Positions 8,027 to 16,819 of a DNA stretch of 64,000 bases are shown in pieces. Position 1 is the first letter of the stretch. Each line of letters opens with the position of its first letter. Position numbers and translations under genes: made by a program. This DNA comes from a bacterium OL-1 (lineage in GTDB: Bacteria; Actinomycetota; Coriobacteriia; Coriobacteriales; Atopobiaceae), in contig LM994625.1 of NCBI GenBank assembly GCA_000752675.2, forward strand, positions 427,940-491,939, given 5' to 3'. The notes under the pieces are model-generated. The model worked only from the letters and a program-made list of their open reading frames with translations, had not been told where the DNA came from and searched no databases.

Positions 8027-8062
8027 ACGGCCCCGAAGCAACTTCGCTCCGAGGCCGTTTTT
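8027..8062 (+). terminator. Rho-independent terminator for the galE-to-7981 genes
   Basis: ACGGCC (8027-8032) pairs with GGCCGT (8053-8058), with an inner CGAAG/CTTCG stem, and is followed by TTTTT. It lies between the two palindrome copies. Confidence 0.8.
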
Positions 8063-8063
8063 G

Positions 8064-8092
8064 TGAGACAAAGGGAAACTCCCTTTGTCTCA
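8064..8092 (-). repeat. 29-bp palindrome, copy 2, containing the stop codon of glgP
   Basis: Read on the minus strand this is base-for-base the same 29-mer as 7979-8007 (loop GTT), and again its first three bases are the stop codon (TGA of glgP). The stem is 15 bp when flanking bases are included (8062-8094). The two copies form an inverted repeat around a terminator. Confidence 0.9.
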
Positions 8093-10351
8093 CAGGTGCC
8101 AGATGTCCTCGTTGTACTGGCGGATGGTGCGGTCGGACGAGAAGGCGCCCGCCTTCGCAATGTTCACCAGCGACTTCTTGCGCCAGGCATCGCGGTTCTC
8201 GTAGTCGGCAAGCACCTGCTCCTTCTTCTGGATGTACTCCTCGATGTCAAGAAGCGCCATGAACCAGTCCTTCCAGGCCATGTCGTCGTGCAGGCGGTGC
8301 AGGCGCTCTGCGTTGCCCAGCGCAAGGAAGGCGGGGTTGGTGATGAAGTCCACCAGGAGCTTCACACCCGGGCGCAGGTAGTGCGCGTGCGCGTCGTAGG
8401 CGTGCTCGGCGTACAGCCGCTCGACCTCCTTGGAGGAGGTACCAAAGGTGTAGATGTTCTCGTCGCCTACAAGGTCAGCAATCTCGACGTTTGCTCCGTC
8501 CAGCGTGCAGAGGGTCACGGCTCCGTTGAGCATGAACTTCATGTTCGAGGTGCCCGAGGCTTCCTTTGAGGCAAGAGAGATCTGCTCGGAGATGTCGGCG
8601 GCGGGAATCACACGCTCGGCAGCACTCACGTTGTAGTTCTCGATCATGACCACCTGCAGGTGCGGCGAGACAACCGGATCTGCCGCAATCCAGCGGGAGA
8701 GCAGCAGGATAAGGTGGATGATGTCCTGCGCGATGGTGTAGGCGGGCGCCGCCTTGCCACCAAAGACGATGGTGAGCGGGCGTGCGGGAATGTTGCCGTT
8801 TTTGATGTCGAGGTACTTCCAGATGATGTAGAGCGCGAGCATCTGCTGGCGCTTGTACTCGTGGATGCGCTTCACCTGCACGTCGATGATGGCGTCCTCG
8901 GGGATGCGCACGCCCTGCGTCTCCCACAGAAACTCGCGCATGCCGGCCTTGGCCTCAGACTTTGCGTCGTCCAGGCGCGCGAGGACTGCCTCGTCGTCCT
9001 TGAAGGCGAGAAGCCCGGAGAGGTCACAGGAGGTGCGCCAGCCCGTGCCCAGGACGTCGTCGAGCACGCCAGAGAGCGCCGGGTTGGCATCCATGATCCA
9101 GCGGCGGAAGGTGATGCCGTTGGTCTTGTTGGAGAACTTCTCGGGATAGAGCTCGTAGAAGGGGTGCAGCTCGGTGTCCTCGAGGATCTTGGTATGCAGC
9201 GCGGCCACGCCGTTAATCGAGAAGCCGTAGTGGATGGCCATGTGTGCCATGTGCACCACGCCGTCGCGCACGATGGCCACGGCGTCGTTGCTGCCATTCT
9301 CGGCGCGCTCGAGCTCGTCCAGCTTGACCACGATCTCCGCGATGCGCGGGGCAACGGTCTTCAAGCTCTCGAGCGGCCACTTCTCGAGCGCCTCGGCAAG
9401 GATCGTGTGGTTGGTGTAGGCCACCATGCGGCGCACCACCGAGACGGCCTCGTCGAGCTCGAAGCCATGAACGTCCACAAGCAGGCGCACCAGCTCGGGG
9501 ATGACCATGGAGGGGTGTGTGTCGTTAATCTGCACCACGGCGTAGTCGGGCAGGTCGTGCAGGTTGGAGCCGCGCTCGACGGCCTCGTCGAGGATAAGCT
9601 GGGCCGCATTGGAGACCATGAAGTACTCCTGGTACACGCGGAGCAGGCGGCCGGCGTCATCGGAGTCGTCGGGGTAAAGGAAGAGCGTGAGGTTCTTGGC
9701 GAGCTCGCCCTTGTCGAAGTCGATGGAGTTGACCGGCACCAGCGAGTCGTCAACGCTCTCGAGGTCAAAGAGGCGCAGGCGGTTCTTGGTGGTGCGGCCA
9801 TAGCCCAAAACGTCGATGTCGTACAGGCGCGACTTCACCGTAAAGCCGCCGAACTCGACGGTGGAGGCCTTCTCGTCCTTCACGAGCCAGTCCTGGCGGT
9901 CCAGCCAGCCATCGGGCTCCGCGGCCTGCTGCAGGTCAACAAAGCGCTGGTGGAAGAGGCCGTAGTGGTAGTTCAGGCCCACGCCGTCGCCGGGAAGCCC
10001 AAGCGTTGCGATGGAGTCCAGGAAGCACGCGGCAAGGCGGCCCAGGCCACCGTTGCCCAGGGACGGCTCGACCTCGCGCTCCTCGACGGCACCCAGGTCA
10101 TGGCCGGCGGCAGCGAGCTGCGCCTTAACGTCGTCGTACACGCCCAGCTCGATGAGGTTGTTGGTGAGCAGACGGCCAATGAGAAACTCGGCCGAGAGGT
10201 AGTACAGGCGGCGCTTGCCCTCGTTGAGGGGCATGGTCGCCGCATGCTCGCGGACGATGTCCTCAAGCATGGTGCAGATGGTGGTGTCATCGAGCTCGGC
10301 GAGCGGACGGCCAAACTTCTCCTGGGAACGTGCCTCAAGATCGATCTTCAT
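8090..10351 (-). CDS. glgP: Glycogen/maltodextrin phosphorylase
   Basis: PLP-dependent alpha-glucan phosphorylase (753 aa) that releases glucose-1-phosphate from glycogen or maltodextrins. The PLP lysine is K605 in 'EASGTSNMKFMLNGA'. 'SLGNGGLGRLAACFLDS' and 'VQINDTHPSM' are other family signatures. ATG 10351 has GGAGG 11 bp upstream; an in-frame ATG at 10405 is an alternative and would add 18 residues. It lies 73 bp downstream of malQ in the same direction, matching joint use in maltodextrin breakdown. MalP and GlgP cannot be separated by sequence here; the neighbouring maltodextrin genes favour a MalP-like role. Confidence 0.94.
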   Translation of the reverse strand: MKIDLEARSQEKFGRPLAELDDTTICTMLEDIVREHAATMPLNEGKRRLYYLSAEFLIGRLLTNNLIELGVYDDVKAQLAAAGHDLGAVEEREVEPSLGNGGLGRLAACFLDSIATLGLPGDGVGLNYHYGLFHQRFVDLQQAAEPDGWLDRQDWLVKDEKASTVEFGGFTVKSRLYDIDVLGYGRTTKNRLRLFDLESVDDSLVPVNSIDFDKGELAKNLTLFLYPDDSDDAGRLLRVYQEYFMVSNAAQLILDEAVERGSNLHDLPDYAVVQINDTHPSMVIPELVRLLVDVHGFELDEAVSVVRRMVAYTNHTILAEALEKWPLESLKTVAPRIAEIVVKLDELERAENGSNDAVAIVRDGVVHMAHMAIHYGFSINGVAALHTKILEDTELHPFYELYPEKFSNKTNGITFRRWIMDANPALSGVLDDVLGTGWRTSCDLSGLLAFKDDEAVLARLDDAKSEAKAGMREFLWETQGVRIPEDAIIDVQVKRIHEYKRQQMLALYIIWKYLDIKNGNIPARPLTIVFGGKAAPAYTIAQDIIHLILLLSRWIAADPVVSPHLQVVMIENYNVSAAERVIPAADISEQISLASKEASGTSNMKFMLNGAVTLCTLDGANVEIADLVGDENIYTFGTSSKEVERLYAEHAYDAHAHYLRPGVKLLVDFITNPAFLALGNAERLHRLHDDMAWKDWFMALLDIEEYIQKKEQVLADYENRDAWRKKSLVNIAKAGAFSSDRTIRQYNEDIWHL

Positions 10352-10424
10352 GTGTTGCGATACCTCCAAGTGTCGCGGTGACATGACAGAGTGGACGGTG
10401 GCCATGCGGCATCCCGCACTCCCC

Positions 10425-11933
10425 CTATTCGGGAAGCTCAGGCTCCTTCGTGCCGGGGACCCGGTAGTAGGTGGTGGTCAGATCAGAGAGCTCTGCCTCG
10501 ACCTCGGGTGTCACGGCGTCGGGCAGCATGCGCCAGCGCCAGTTCTTCCCCACGGTCGAGGGGGTGTTGGTGCGAGCGGAGTTATCCAGCCCGAGAAGAT
10601 CCTGCATGCGGAAGATGCAGGTGTCGCTCACCGAGGCGGCAATGGCGCGGTTGCAGCCCTGCGCCACGGTCTCACCGGGCCCAAGGGCCAGGTAGCGCAT
10701 GGTCTTCTCGCGCACGTCGGGCGTGGCGGTGTCCTTGAACCAGCCCATGGCAGTCTCGTTGTCGTGCGTGCCCACGTAGGCCACGGTGTTGGCAACGTAG
10801 TGGTGCGGAAGGTCGAGGGAATCGCCCTCGGAGTCAAAGCCAAACTGCAGGATCTTCATGCCGGGGAAGCCCGTGTGCTCGCGCATGGCTATGACCTCTG
10901 GCGTCATGAAGCCCAGGTCCTCAGCAATGATGGGAAGCTCGCCCAGATGCTCGGCGACGGCGTCAAAGACGTCGCTGCCGGGACCCTTGGCCCAGCGCCC
11001 AAAGCTCGAGTCAGGCGCGCCAAAGGGCACGGACCAGTAGGACTCGAAGCCGCGGAAGTGGTCGATGCGCAGGATGTCGTAGAGCTCGAGGCTAGCGCGC
11101 AGGCGCTCGACCCACCAGGCAAAGCCGTCCTCGGCCATGCCCGCCCAGTCATAGATGGGGTTGCCCCAGTACTGACCGGTCGAGGAGAACTGGTCGGGCG
11201 GGGTACCGGCCACGCACGTGGGGTTGCCCGTGGCGTCCACGCGGAAGAGCTCCGGCGTGGCCCACATCTCCACAGAGTCGCGCGAGACGTAGATGGGGAT
11301 GTCTCCAATGATAAGGACGCCGCGCTCGTTGGCGTAGTCCTTCAGGCTCTTCCAGTTACGATAGAAGAAGTACTGCGTCATCTGGTGGTAGCGCATGCGC
11401 TCGGGGTGCTTGGCGCAGAGCGCTGCGCTCGCCTTGCCACGGCTGCGGTACTGCTGCGGCCACTCGTAGTACGCCTTGAGGTCAAACTCCTCCTTGACGG
11501 TCATGAACTCGCAGTAAGGCTCGAGCCAGGAGCCGTTCGACTCGCAGAACTCCCCGAAGTCCTCGGGCGGCGCTGCCGAGAAGCTCGGGAGCGCACGCTC
11601 GAGCAGAGCCCTGTGTCCGCGGAAGAGCGTGCCGTAGTCGACATTCTCTGGATCGTCTCCAAAGGGCAAAACAACGAGGTCCTGCTCGGTGAGGTAGCCA
11701 AGGCGAACGAGATCCTGGATGTCTATGAAGTACGGATTCCCCGCAAAGGCGGAGAAGGACTGGTAGGGCGAGTCGCCAAAGCTTGTGGTGGTGAGGGGTA
11801 GCACCTGCCAGTAGCGCTGGTGGGTGCGGGCAAGGAAGTCCACGAAGTCATACGCCTCGCGACCAAAGGTGCCAATGCCCACAATACCCGGAAGCGACGA
11901 GACGGGCATGAGAACGCCGCTTGCTCTCTCCAT
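10425..11933 (-). CDS. malQ: 4-alpha-glucanotransferase MalQ (amylomaltase)
   Basis: GH77 disproportionating enzyme (502 aa) that transfers maltosyl units between alpha-1,4-glucans, making substrates for the phosphorylase encoded next to it. The likely catalytic residues are visible: nucleophile D291 in 'LRIDHFRGF', acid/base E338 in 'IIAEDLGF', and D391 in 'GTHDNE'. 'GDIPIYVSRDSVEMW' is also typical. I chose ATG 11933 because AGAAGGAGAG precedes it; a longer frame from 12038 runs through the terminator of the upstream ABC gene. Expression probably depends on read-through of that terminator or on an unseen promoter. Confidence 0.95.
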   Translation of the reverse strand: MERASGVLMPVSSLPGIVGIGTFGREAYDFVDFLARTHQRYWQVLPLTTTSFGDSPYQSFSAFAGNPYFIDIQDLVRLGYLTEQDLVVLPFGDDPENVDYGTLFRGHRALLERALPSFSAAPPEDFGEFCESNGSWLEPYCEFMTVKEEFDLKAYYEWPQQYRSRGKASAALCAKHPERMRYHQMTQYFFYRNWKSLKDYANERGVLIIGDIPIYVSRDSVEMWATPELFRVDATGNPTCVAGTPPDQFSSTGQYWGNPIYDWAGMAEDGFAWWVERLRASLELYDILRIDHFRGFESYWSVPFGAPDSSFGRWAKGPGSDVFDAVAEHLGELPIIAEDLGFMTPEVIAMREHTGFPGMKILQFGFDSEGDSLDLPHHYVANTVAYVGTHDNETAMGWFKDTATPDVREKTMRYLALGPGETVAQGCNRAIAASVSDTCIFRMQDLLGLDNSARTNTPSTVGKNWRWRMLPDAVTPEVEAELSDLTTTYYRVPGTKEPELPE

Positions 11934-11990
11934 GTTTCTCTCCTTCTCTCGTTCTGCGCTCACGCGCAGGCCGTCATCGATGTCGCTCCC

Positions 11991-12030
11991 GCAAAAGAGC
12001 CCCGACCCGTCCGAGAAAGCGGGCCGGGGC
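11991..12030 (-). terminator. Rho-independent terminator after the sugar ABC operon
   Basis: On the minus strand, GCCCCGGCCCG pairs with CGGGTCGGGGC (12030 to 11999) and is followed by TCTTTTGC. It separates the ABC ATPase gene from malQ. Confidence 0.75.
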
Positions 12031-12064
12031 CGCACCAAGCCGATGTCGCGGGAGGGAGGGAAGG

Positions 12065-13270
12065 CTACGGCTTGATGATGTTCTTACCGGACGCCTTGTC
12101 AAAGAAGTGGACAGCGTTCGGCTCGAACTTGAAGGAGATGGGTGCGCCATCGGCAAAGGACCTGCCCAGGGCGCCGTCGAAGTCGATGGTTGGGATGACG
12201 AGGACAAAGTCGTAGCCCTCGACGCTCGCGTGCACGTGGACCGTCGAGCCCATGAGCTCGGAGACGTCGATGGTGCCAGACATGGCGCCCGGCTCGTCCG
12301 CATTGGCAAGCTGGATCTGCTCGGGACGCACGCCTGCGGTGACATCGAGCGAGGTGACGCCGGCTGCCTCAAGGGCCTTGCCCGTCTCGGGCGAGATGGC
12401 AATCTTGGTGTCGAGCGCGTCGAGCACGTAGCCCGAGGCGGTCTTCTCGAGGTGGCCATCGAAGAAGTTCATCTGCGGCACGCCGATGAAGCCGGCCACG
12501 AAGAGGTTGGCGGGCTCGTTGAAGACCTCCTGCGGGGTGCCCACCTGCTGCACCACGCCGTCCTTCATGATCACGATGCGGTCACCAAGGGTCATGGCCT
12601 CGGTCTGGTCGTGCGTGACGTAGACGAAGGTGGCGTTGATGCGCTTGCGAAGCTTGATGATCTCAGCGCGCATCTGGTTGCGGAGCTTGGCGTCCAGGTT
12701 GGAGAGGGGCTCGTCCATGAGGAGCACCTTGGGGTCACGCACGATGGCGCGGCCGATGGCGACACGCTGGCGCTGGCCACCGGAGAGGGCCTTGGGCTTA
12801 CGGTCAAGGTACTGGGTGATGCCCAGGGTCTCTGCCGCCTGGCGGACCTTCTGGTCAATCTGGTCCTCGGGGACCTTGCGGAGCTTCAGCGGGAAGGCCA
12901 TGTTGTCGTACACAGTCATGTGAGGATACAGGGCGTAGCTCTGGAAGACCATGGCAATGTCGCGGTCCTTGGGGGCCACCTCATTCATGACCTTACCGTC
13001 AATGGTGAGCTCGCCGCCGGAGATGCTCTCGAGGCCGGCAATCATGCGCAGCGTCGTAGACTTGCCGCAGCCGGAGGGGCCGACAAGGACGACAAACTCG
13101 CGGTCGGCGATGTCGAGGTTGAAGTCCTCGACAGCCACGACGCCCTCGTCGGTGACCTTGAGGTTGCTCTTCTTCTCGGGCTCGGCGGCCTTCTTGCCAA
13201 AGTGGTGCTTCTTGGTCTTCTCGATGTTTGGATAGATCTTGGTGATGTGCTTAAGGCTGACTTCTGCCAT
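12065..13270 (-). CDS. msmK: Sugar ABC transporter ATP-binding protein (MsmK/UgpC type)
   Basis: ATPase (401 aa) that energises carbohydrate importers of the CUT1 class. Walker A GPSGCGKST is at residues 64-72; 'LSGGQRQRVAIGRAIVRDP' and Walker B 'VLLMDEPLSNLDAKLR' follow, then a regulatory OB/TOBE region from about residue 270. Between the first strand and the ATPase core there is an insert of about 30 charged residues (roughly 13-43, 'KKHHFGKKAAEPEKK') that E. coli MalK lacks. Its position after two permease genes and a binding-protein gene suggests it serves that system; MsmK-type ATPases often serve several importers. Confidence 0.93.
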   Translation of the reverse strand: MAEVSLKHITKIYPNIEKTKKHHFGKKAAEPEKKSNLKVTDEGVVAVEDFNLDIADREFVVLVGPSGCGKSTTLRMIAGLESISGGELTIDGKVMNEVAPKDRDIAMVFQSYALYPHMTVYDNMAFPLKLRKVPEDQIDQKVRQAAETLGITQYLDRKPKALSGGQRQRVAIGRAIVRDPKVLLMDEPLSNLDAKLRNQMRAEIIKLRKRINATFVYVTHDQTEAMTLGDRIVIMKDGVVQQVGTPQEVFNEPANLFVAGFIGVPQMNFFDGHLEKTASGYVLDALDTKIAISPETGKALEAAGVTSLDVTAGVRPEQIQLANADEPGAMSGTIDVSELMGSTVHVHASVEGYDFVLVIPTIDFDGALGRSFADGAPISFKFEPNAVHFFDKASGKNIIKP

Positions 13271-13425
13271 GGTTCTCGGATTCCTTCCTTAGGTCGCAGC
13301 CGGGGCCCGCGTCCCCACGATAGGCTGCATGTCTTTGAGGAGGTCCCCCCTCCGCGGGGCCCAGGATGGGTCCCGCGAAGAGAGTGGGAAAGAGGGGGCG
13401 AACTCAGACGTGCCCGGTCGTTGGC

Positions 13426-14292
13426 CTAGCCCTTGACGGCGCCGGCAGCAACGCCCTTGATGATGTACTTCTGGCAGGAGAGGTAGAACACGATGACGGG
13501 GATGATGGCCATGAGAATGATTGCCATGGTCGCGCCCAGGTCGACCGTTCCGTAGCTGCCCTTGAGGTACTGGATCTGAATAGGGATCGTGCGGTACTGG
13601 TTGATGTCCAGGACCAGGTACGGGAGGAGGTAGTCGTTCCAGACCCACATGATCTCGAGGATGCCAACGGAGATGAGCGTGGGCTTAAGCATGGGGAGCA
13701 CGACCAGGAAGAAGGTGCGCACCGGGCCGCAACCGTCGATGGCGGCGGCCTCCTCGATCTCCAGCGGGATGGACTTCACGAAGCCGACGAACATGAAGAT
13801 CGCAAGGCCCGCACCAAAGCCCAGGTAGACAATTGGGATGGTCCAGGGCGTGTTGAGCTTCAGGGTGTCAGCCGTCTTGGACAGCGTGAACATGACCATC
13901 TGGAAGGGCACGACCATCGAGAAGATGCAGAGCGTGTAGATGACCTTGCAGAACTTGGAGTCCACACGGGCAATGTACCAGGCCGCCATAGAGCAGCAGA
14001 CAAGGATCAGCGCGGTGGAGAGCACGGTGATAAGGGCGCTGTAGCCAAACGCGCTCCAGAACGGGTAGTTGCCGAAGGTCATTCCAGTGATGAAGTTGGA
14101 CCAGCCGGCAAAGCTCTCCTCGGTGGGGAGGGCGAAGGTCTCGGTCTTGACGAAGGTGTTCAGCTTGAAGGAGTTGATCGCCACGCACACAACGGGCAGG
14201 ACCCAGATGACACAGATGATGGTAAAGACGATGGTCAGAATCTTCTTGTGACGCGCCTCGGATGCGAGCGTCTGTGGCTGCTGGTTTGCCAT
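13426..14292 (-). CDS. Carbohydrate ABC transporter permease (MalG type)
   Basis: Inner-membrane channel subunit (288 aa) of a CUT1 sugar importer. It has about six membrane segments and the EAA loop 'EIEEAAAIDGCGPVRTFF' that contacts the ATPase. Its ATG shares one base with the TAA stop of the upstream permease (TAATG), so the pair is coupled. With the MalF-type partner, the lipoprotein and the ATPase it forms one importer, probably for maltodextrin or another oligosaccharide given malQ and the phosphorylase nearby. Substrate is an inference. Confidence 0.92.
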   Translation of the reverse strand: MANQQPQTLASEARHKKILTIVFTIICVIWVLPVVCVAINSFKLNTFVKTETFALPTEESFAGWSNFITGMTFGNYPFWSAFGYSALITVLSTALILVCCSMAAWYIARVDSKFCKVIYTLCIFSMVVPFQMVMFTLSKTADTLKLNTPWTIPIVYLGFGAGLAIFMFVGFVKSIPLEIEEAAAIDGCGPVRTFFLVVLPMLKPTLISVGILEIMWVWNDYLLPYLVLDINQYRTIPIQIQYLKGSYGTVDLGATMAIILMAIIPVIVFYLSCQKYIIKGVAAGAVKG

Positions 14293-15194
14293 TACTGCTG
14301 CACCTCCCTCTTACGGGTGTACGAGAGTTGCGCAAGGCCCATGGCTGCCACGAGAATGAAGAATATGACTGCCTTTGCCTGGGCAACGCCACGTGATGCA
14401 CCGGTACCGGAGTAGAACGTGTTGTAAATGTTCAGGGCCATCATCTCGGTTGTGTTGATGGTCGAGCCATCGGCGAGCTGCTCGTACGGCAGGCCTCCCG
14501 TAAGCGCGAGGTTCTGGTCGAAGAGCTTGAAACCGTTGGTGAGCGAGAGGAACGTGCAGATGGTGATCGACGGCATGACGTTGGGGATGATCACCTTGAA
14601 GAGCGTCTGCGCCTTGGTTGCGCCGTCAATCTTGGCGGCCTCGATCATATCCTCGGGGACGGCCTGGATGCCGGCAATGTAGATGATCATCATGTAGCCG
14701 ATCTGCTGCCAGCACATGAGGATAATCAGGCCCCAGAAGCCATACTTGGTCTCGAGGACCACCGAGGTGCCGTACTGCTGCAGGATGCCATCGAAGATCA
14801 TCGACCAGATGTAGCCCAGAACGATGCCGCCGATGAGGTTAGGCGCGAAGAAAATCGTACGGAAGATGTTGGAGCCCTTGATGCCCTGCGTGAGCGCGTA
14901 GGCAACGGCGAACGCAATCACGTTGATGAGGACCAGGCACACGATGGCAGTGAGCGCCGTATACCAGAAGGAGTGCTGGAAGGACTCGTCCGCAAAGGCG
15001 GAGGCGTAGTTGGAAAGACCGATAAACTTGGCGCTCGAAATGGTCTTAAATTTGCAGAAGGAAAGGTAGATGCCCTGGAAGAACGGCCACACGAAGCCAA
15101 TGCAGAACGCGGCCGTCACGGGCAAAAGAAAGAGCCACCAGAAGCGTCTAGTCGATTTTATCTGGGAGCTCTGCTTTATGGCTTTGCTTTTCAT
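14292..15194 (-). CDS. Carbohydrate ABC transporter permease (MalF type)
   Basis: First permease of the sugar importer (300 aa) with about six membrane segments; the N-terminus carries a basic segment and then 'WWLFLLPVTAAFCIGFVWPF'. The EAA loop is 'DMIEAAKIDGATKAQTLFKV'. It is separated from the binding-protein gene by 89 bp containing a strong hairpin, which could lower expression of the membrane parts relative to the lipoprotein. Confidence 0.92.
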   Translation of the reverse strand: MKSKAIKQSSQIKSTRRFWWLFLLPVTAAFCIGFVWPFFQGIYLSFCKFKTISSAKFIGLSNYASAFADESFQHSFWYTALTAIVCLVLINVIAFAVAYALTQGIKGSNIFRTIFFAPNLIGGIVLGYIWSMIFDGILQQYGTSVVLETKYGFWGLIILMCWQQIGYMMIIYIAGIQAVPEDMIEAAKIDGATKAQTLFKVIIPNVMPSITICTFLSLTNGFKLFDQNLALTGGLPYEQLADGSTINTTEMMALNIYNTFYSGTGASRGVAQAKAVIFFILVAAMGLAQLSYTRKREVQQ

Positions 15195-15222
15195 GCTTTT
15201 CCACTCCCGCGTGAGAAAAGGA

Positions 15223-15259
15223 ACGGGGACCAGGCGCCCTAATAACGCCTGGCCCCCGT
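15223..15259 (-). terminator. Hairpin between binding-protein and permease genes (attenuator-like)
   Basis: On the minus strand an ACGGGG.CCAGGCG arm pairs with CGCCTGG.CCCCGT around a 9-base loop and is followed by CCTTTTCTC. Such intergenic hairpins in sugar ABC operons commonly set a high lipoprotein-to-permease ratio; the function here is inferred. Confidence 0.65.
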
Positions 15260-15283
15260 ATGCCAGTCAGAGGTCAGATGAGA

Positions 15284-16624
15284 CTAGGCGTTCTCAGTCT
15301 TGTAGTTCTGAGCCCAGCCGTCGACGAATGCGGTCTTGAAGGTATCCCAGTTGGCGTCGGACTGATCCGCCGTGTAGGCGTTGAGCGCGGACACCAGGCC
15401 CTTGCGGTACTGGTCAACGTTGGGCTGGTAGTTGGTAGCCCAGTCCATGGTGTAGTTGCCAGCCTTGGAGAGCTCCTCGGCCTTGTTGAGGTAGCCGTTG
15501 TCGCCCTTGGCAGCATCGGTGTAGGGAAGGACGCCAAGCTGAGCGACCATTTCCTTGGAGGCCTCGGGGTCGGTGACGAGCCAGAGCCAGAAGTCCATGG
15601 TGGCCTTCTTGTCCTCATCGGAGGCAGCGTCGTTGATGGCGAGGCGGTTCTCGGTACCGCTGTTGAGACCGGCCTTCTCCTCGCCGGACACGCCGCAGTA
15701 GTACGGAATCATCGTGGTGTTCTTCTGGGCAGCCGCGATGGTGGCGTAGTCCCAGGAGCCGGTGAAGAAGAATGCGGCCTTGCCGGAGGTGAACTCGGTC
15801 GCAGGATCGTGGCCACCAGTGGAGAGGGTCGTGGGGTCCTCGGCGGAGTTGTTGATGGCCAGGTCGAAGATCTTCTTGTAGTTGGGGAGGTAGGTGCCCT
15901 TGATGGTGGCGGGAGTGGCGTCCCAGCCGCCGTCGTCCTTCTCTTCGTAGTAGTACTCGAGGTTGGCAAGGTGGCCAGTCACGCGCCAGGACGAGGCGTC
16001 ATCGAGGTCGGTGGCAGCGAAGGCGTCAAAACCGAGGGTGGCGGCGTTCTTGTGGATGTCCTCGACGACAGCCTTCAGGGAGTCGAAGTCCTTGATGTCA
16101 TCAACGCTGTGACCGGCCTTCTCAACCAGGTCTGCGTTCACGACGATGCCATAGGTCTCATAGCAGAGGCCGGCGCAGACCAGACGACCATCGGAATCCT
16201 TGTAGGTGTAGTCGGTGGTGGAGAGGGCCTTCTCGATATCGGTGCCGGAGAGGTCCATGGCGCTGGAACCCCACTCCTTGACGCCGGCGGTGGTGCCAAT
16301 GTTGAACAGCGTGGGGGCGTCAGTCTTGTCCATCTCGGAGGTCATGGTCTGCTCGTAGGTGCCGGACGCGGCAGTCTGAACCTTGACCTTAACGTTGGGG
16401 TACTTCTCCATGTAGGTCTTGGCGAGGGCCTGGGCGGTCTCATCAAGCTCGGGCTTGAAGTTGAGCCAGTAGACGTTGCCGGAACGGTCATCAGTGCTGG
16501 AGCTGCTGGTGTCAGACGAGCTGGAGCCGTCGCTGCTGGAGCTGCTACCGCAGCCAGCGAGGCCAAGGACCGCCGCCGACGCCGCACCGAGCGTGATGAA
16601 CTGCTTCCTCGAAATGTTCCCCAT
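15284..16624 (-). CDS. Sugar-binding lipoprotein of the CUT1 ABC importer
   Basis: Extracellular solute-binding protein family 1 (446 aa). ATG 16624 has GGGAGGATC upstream. The N-terminus has a hydrophobic stretch ending in lipobox LAGC and then a low-complexity Ser/Asp linker (about residues 26-46), typical for a surface lipoprotein. The mature domain has alternating Gly/Trp/Tyr-rich segments ('FFFTGSWDYATIA', 'DFWLWLVTDPEASKEM') as in maltose- and multiple-sugar-binding proteins. It is the first gene of the minus-strand importer operon, facing a GntR-type regulator. The exact sugar is not readable from sequence. Confidence 0.92.
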   Translation of the reverse strand: MGNISRKQFITLGAASAAVLGLAGCGSSSSSDGSSSSDTSSSSTDDRSGNVYWLNFKPELDETAQALAKTYMEKYPNVKVKVQTAASGTYEQTMTSEMDKTDAPTLFNIGTTAGVKEWGSSAMDLSGTDIEKALSTTDYTYKDSDGRLVCAGLCYETYGIVVNADLVEKAGHSVDDIKDFDSLKAVVEDIHKNAATLGFDAFAATDLDDASSWRVTGHLANLEYYYEEKDDGGWDATPATIKGTYLPNYKKIFDLAINNSAEDPTTLSTGGHDPATEFTSGKAAFFFTGSWDYATIAAAQKNTTMIPYYCGVSGEEKAGLNSGTENRLAINDAASDEDKKATMDFWLWLVTDPEASKEMVAQLGVLPYTDAAKGDNGYLNKAEELSKAGNYTMDWATNYQPNVDQYRKGLVSALNAYTADQSDANWDTFKTAFVDGWAQNYKTENA

Positions 16625-16732
16625 CGTGATCCTCCCGTTGCTTCCTGCTTGAACGACGTATCCCGTCGTTCTTGCACCTGTGCGGGGCCGATTGCCGAGG
16701 TTTTTCAGGCACCGCCCCGTTTCTCACCTATG

Positions 16733-16760
16733 AGAATAGCGTGACGGAGTTCTTGTTCAA
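16733..16760 (-). promoter_or_regulatory. Promoter of the sugar ABC operon with overlapping palindrome
   Basis: On the minus strand: -35 TTGAAC (16755-16760), a 16-bp spacer and -10 TATTCT (16733-16738). A CTTGT-TCAA-ACAAG palindrome (16752-16765) covers the -35 and could be a repressor site for the adjacent GntR protein. Confidence 0.6.
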
Positions 16761-16803
16761 ACAAGTTTTGACTGAGCGGTATCTATTTTGTGGTGAACGG
16801 TAG

Positions 16804-16819
16804 GTATGAGTTGTCATAC
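16804..16819. promoter_or_regulatory. Palindromic operator candidate
   Basis: GTATGA-GTTG-TCATAC is a perfect 6-bp inverted repeat with a 4-bp spacer between the divergent promoters. It is a plausible GntR/UTRA binding site; which palindrome the regulator uses is unknown. Confidence 0.45.

Noticed and set aside
8660-10381. Long plus-strand frame (573 codons) antisense to the phosphorylase gene
   Set aside because: Typical GC-rich shadow of the real gene; Val/Leu/His-rich, no motif, no ribosome site. The same applies to the long frames opposite malQ, msmK, the sugar-binding protein and fusA.
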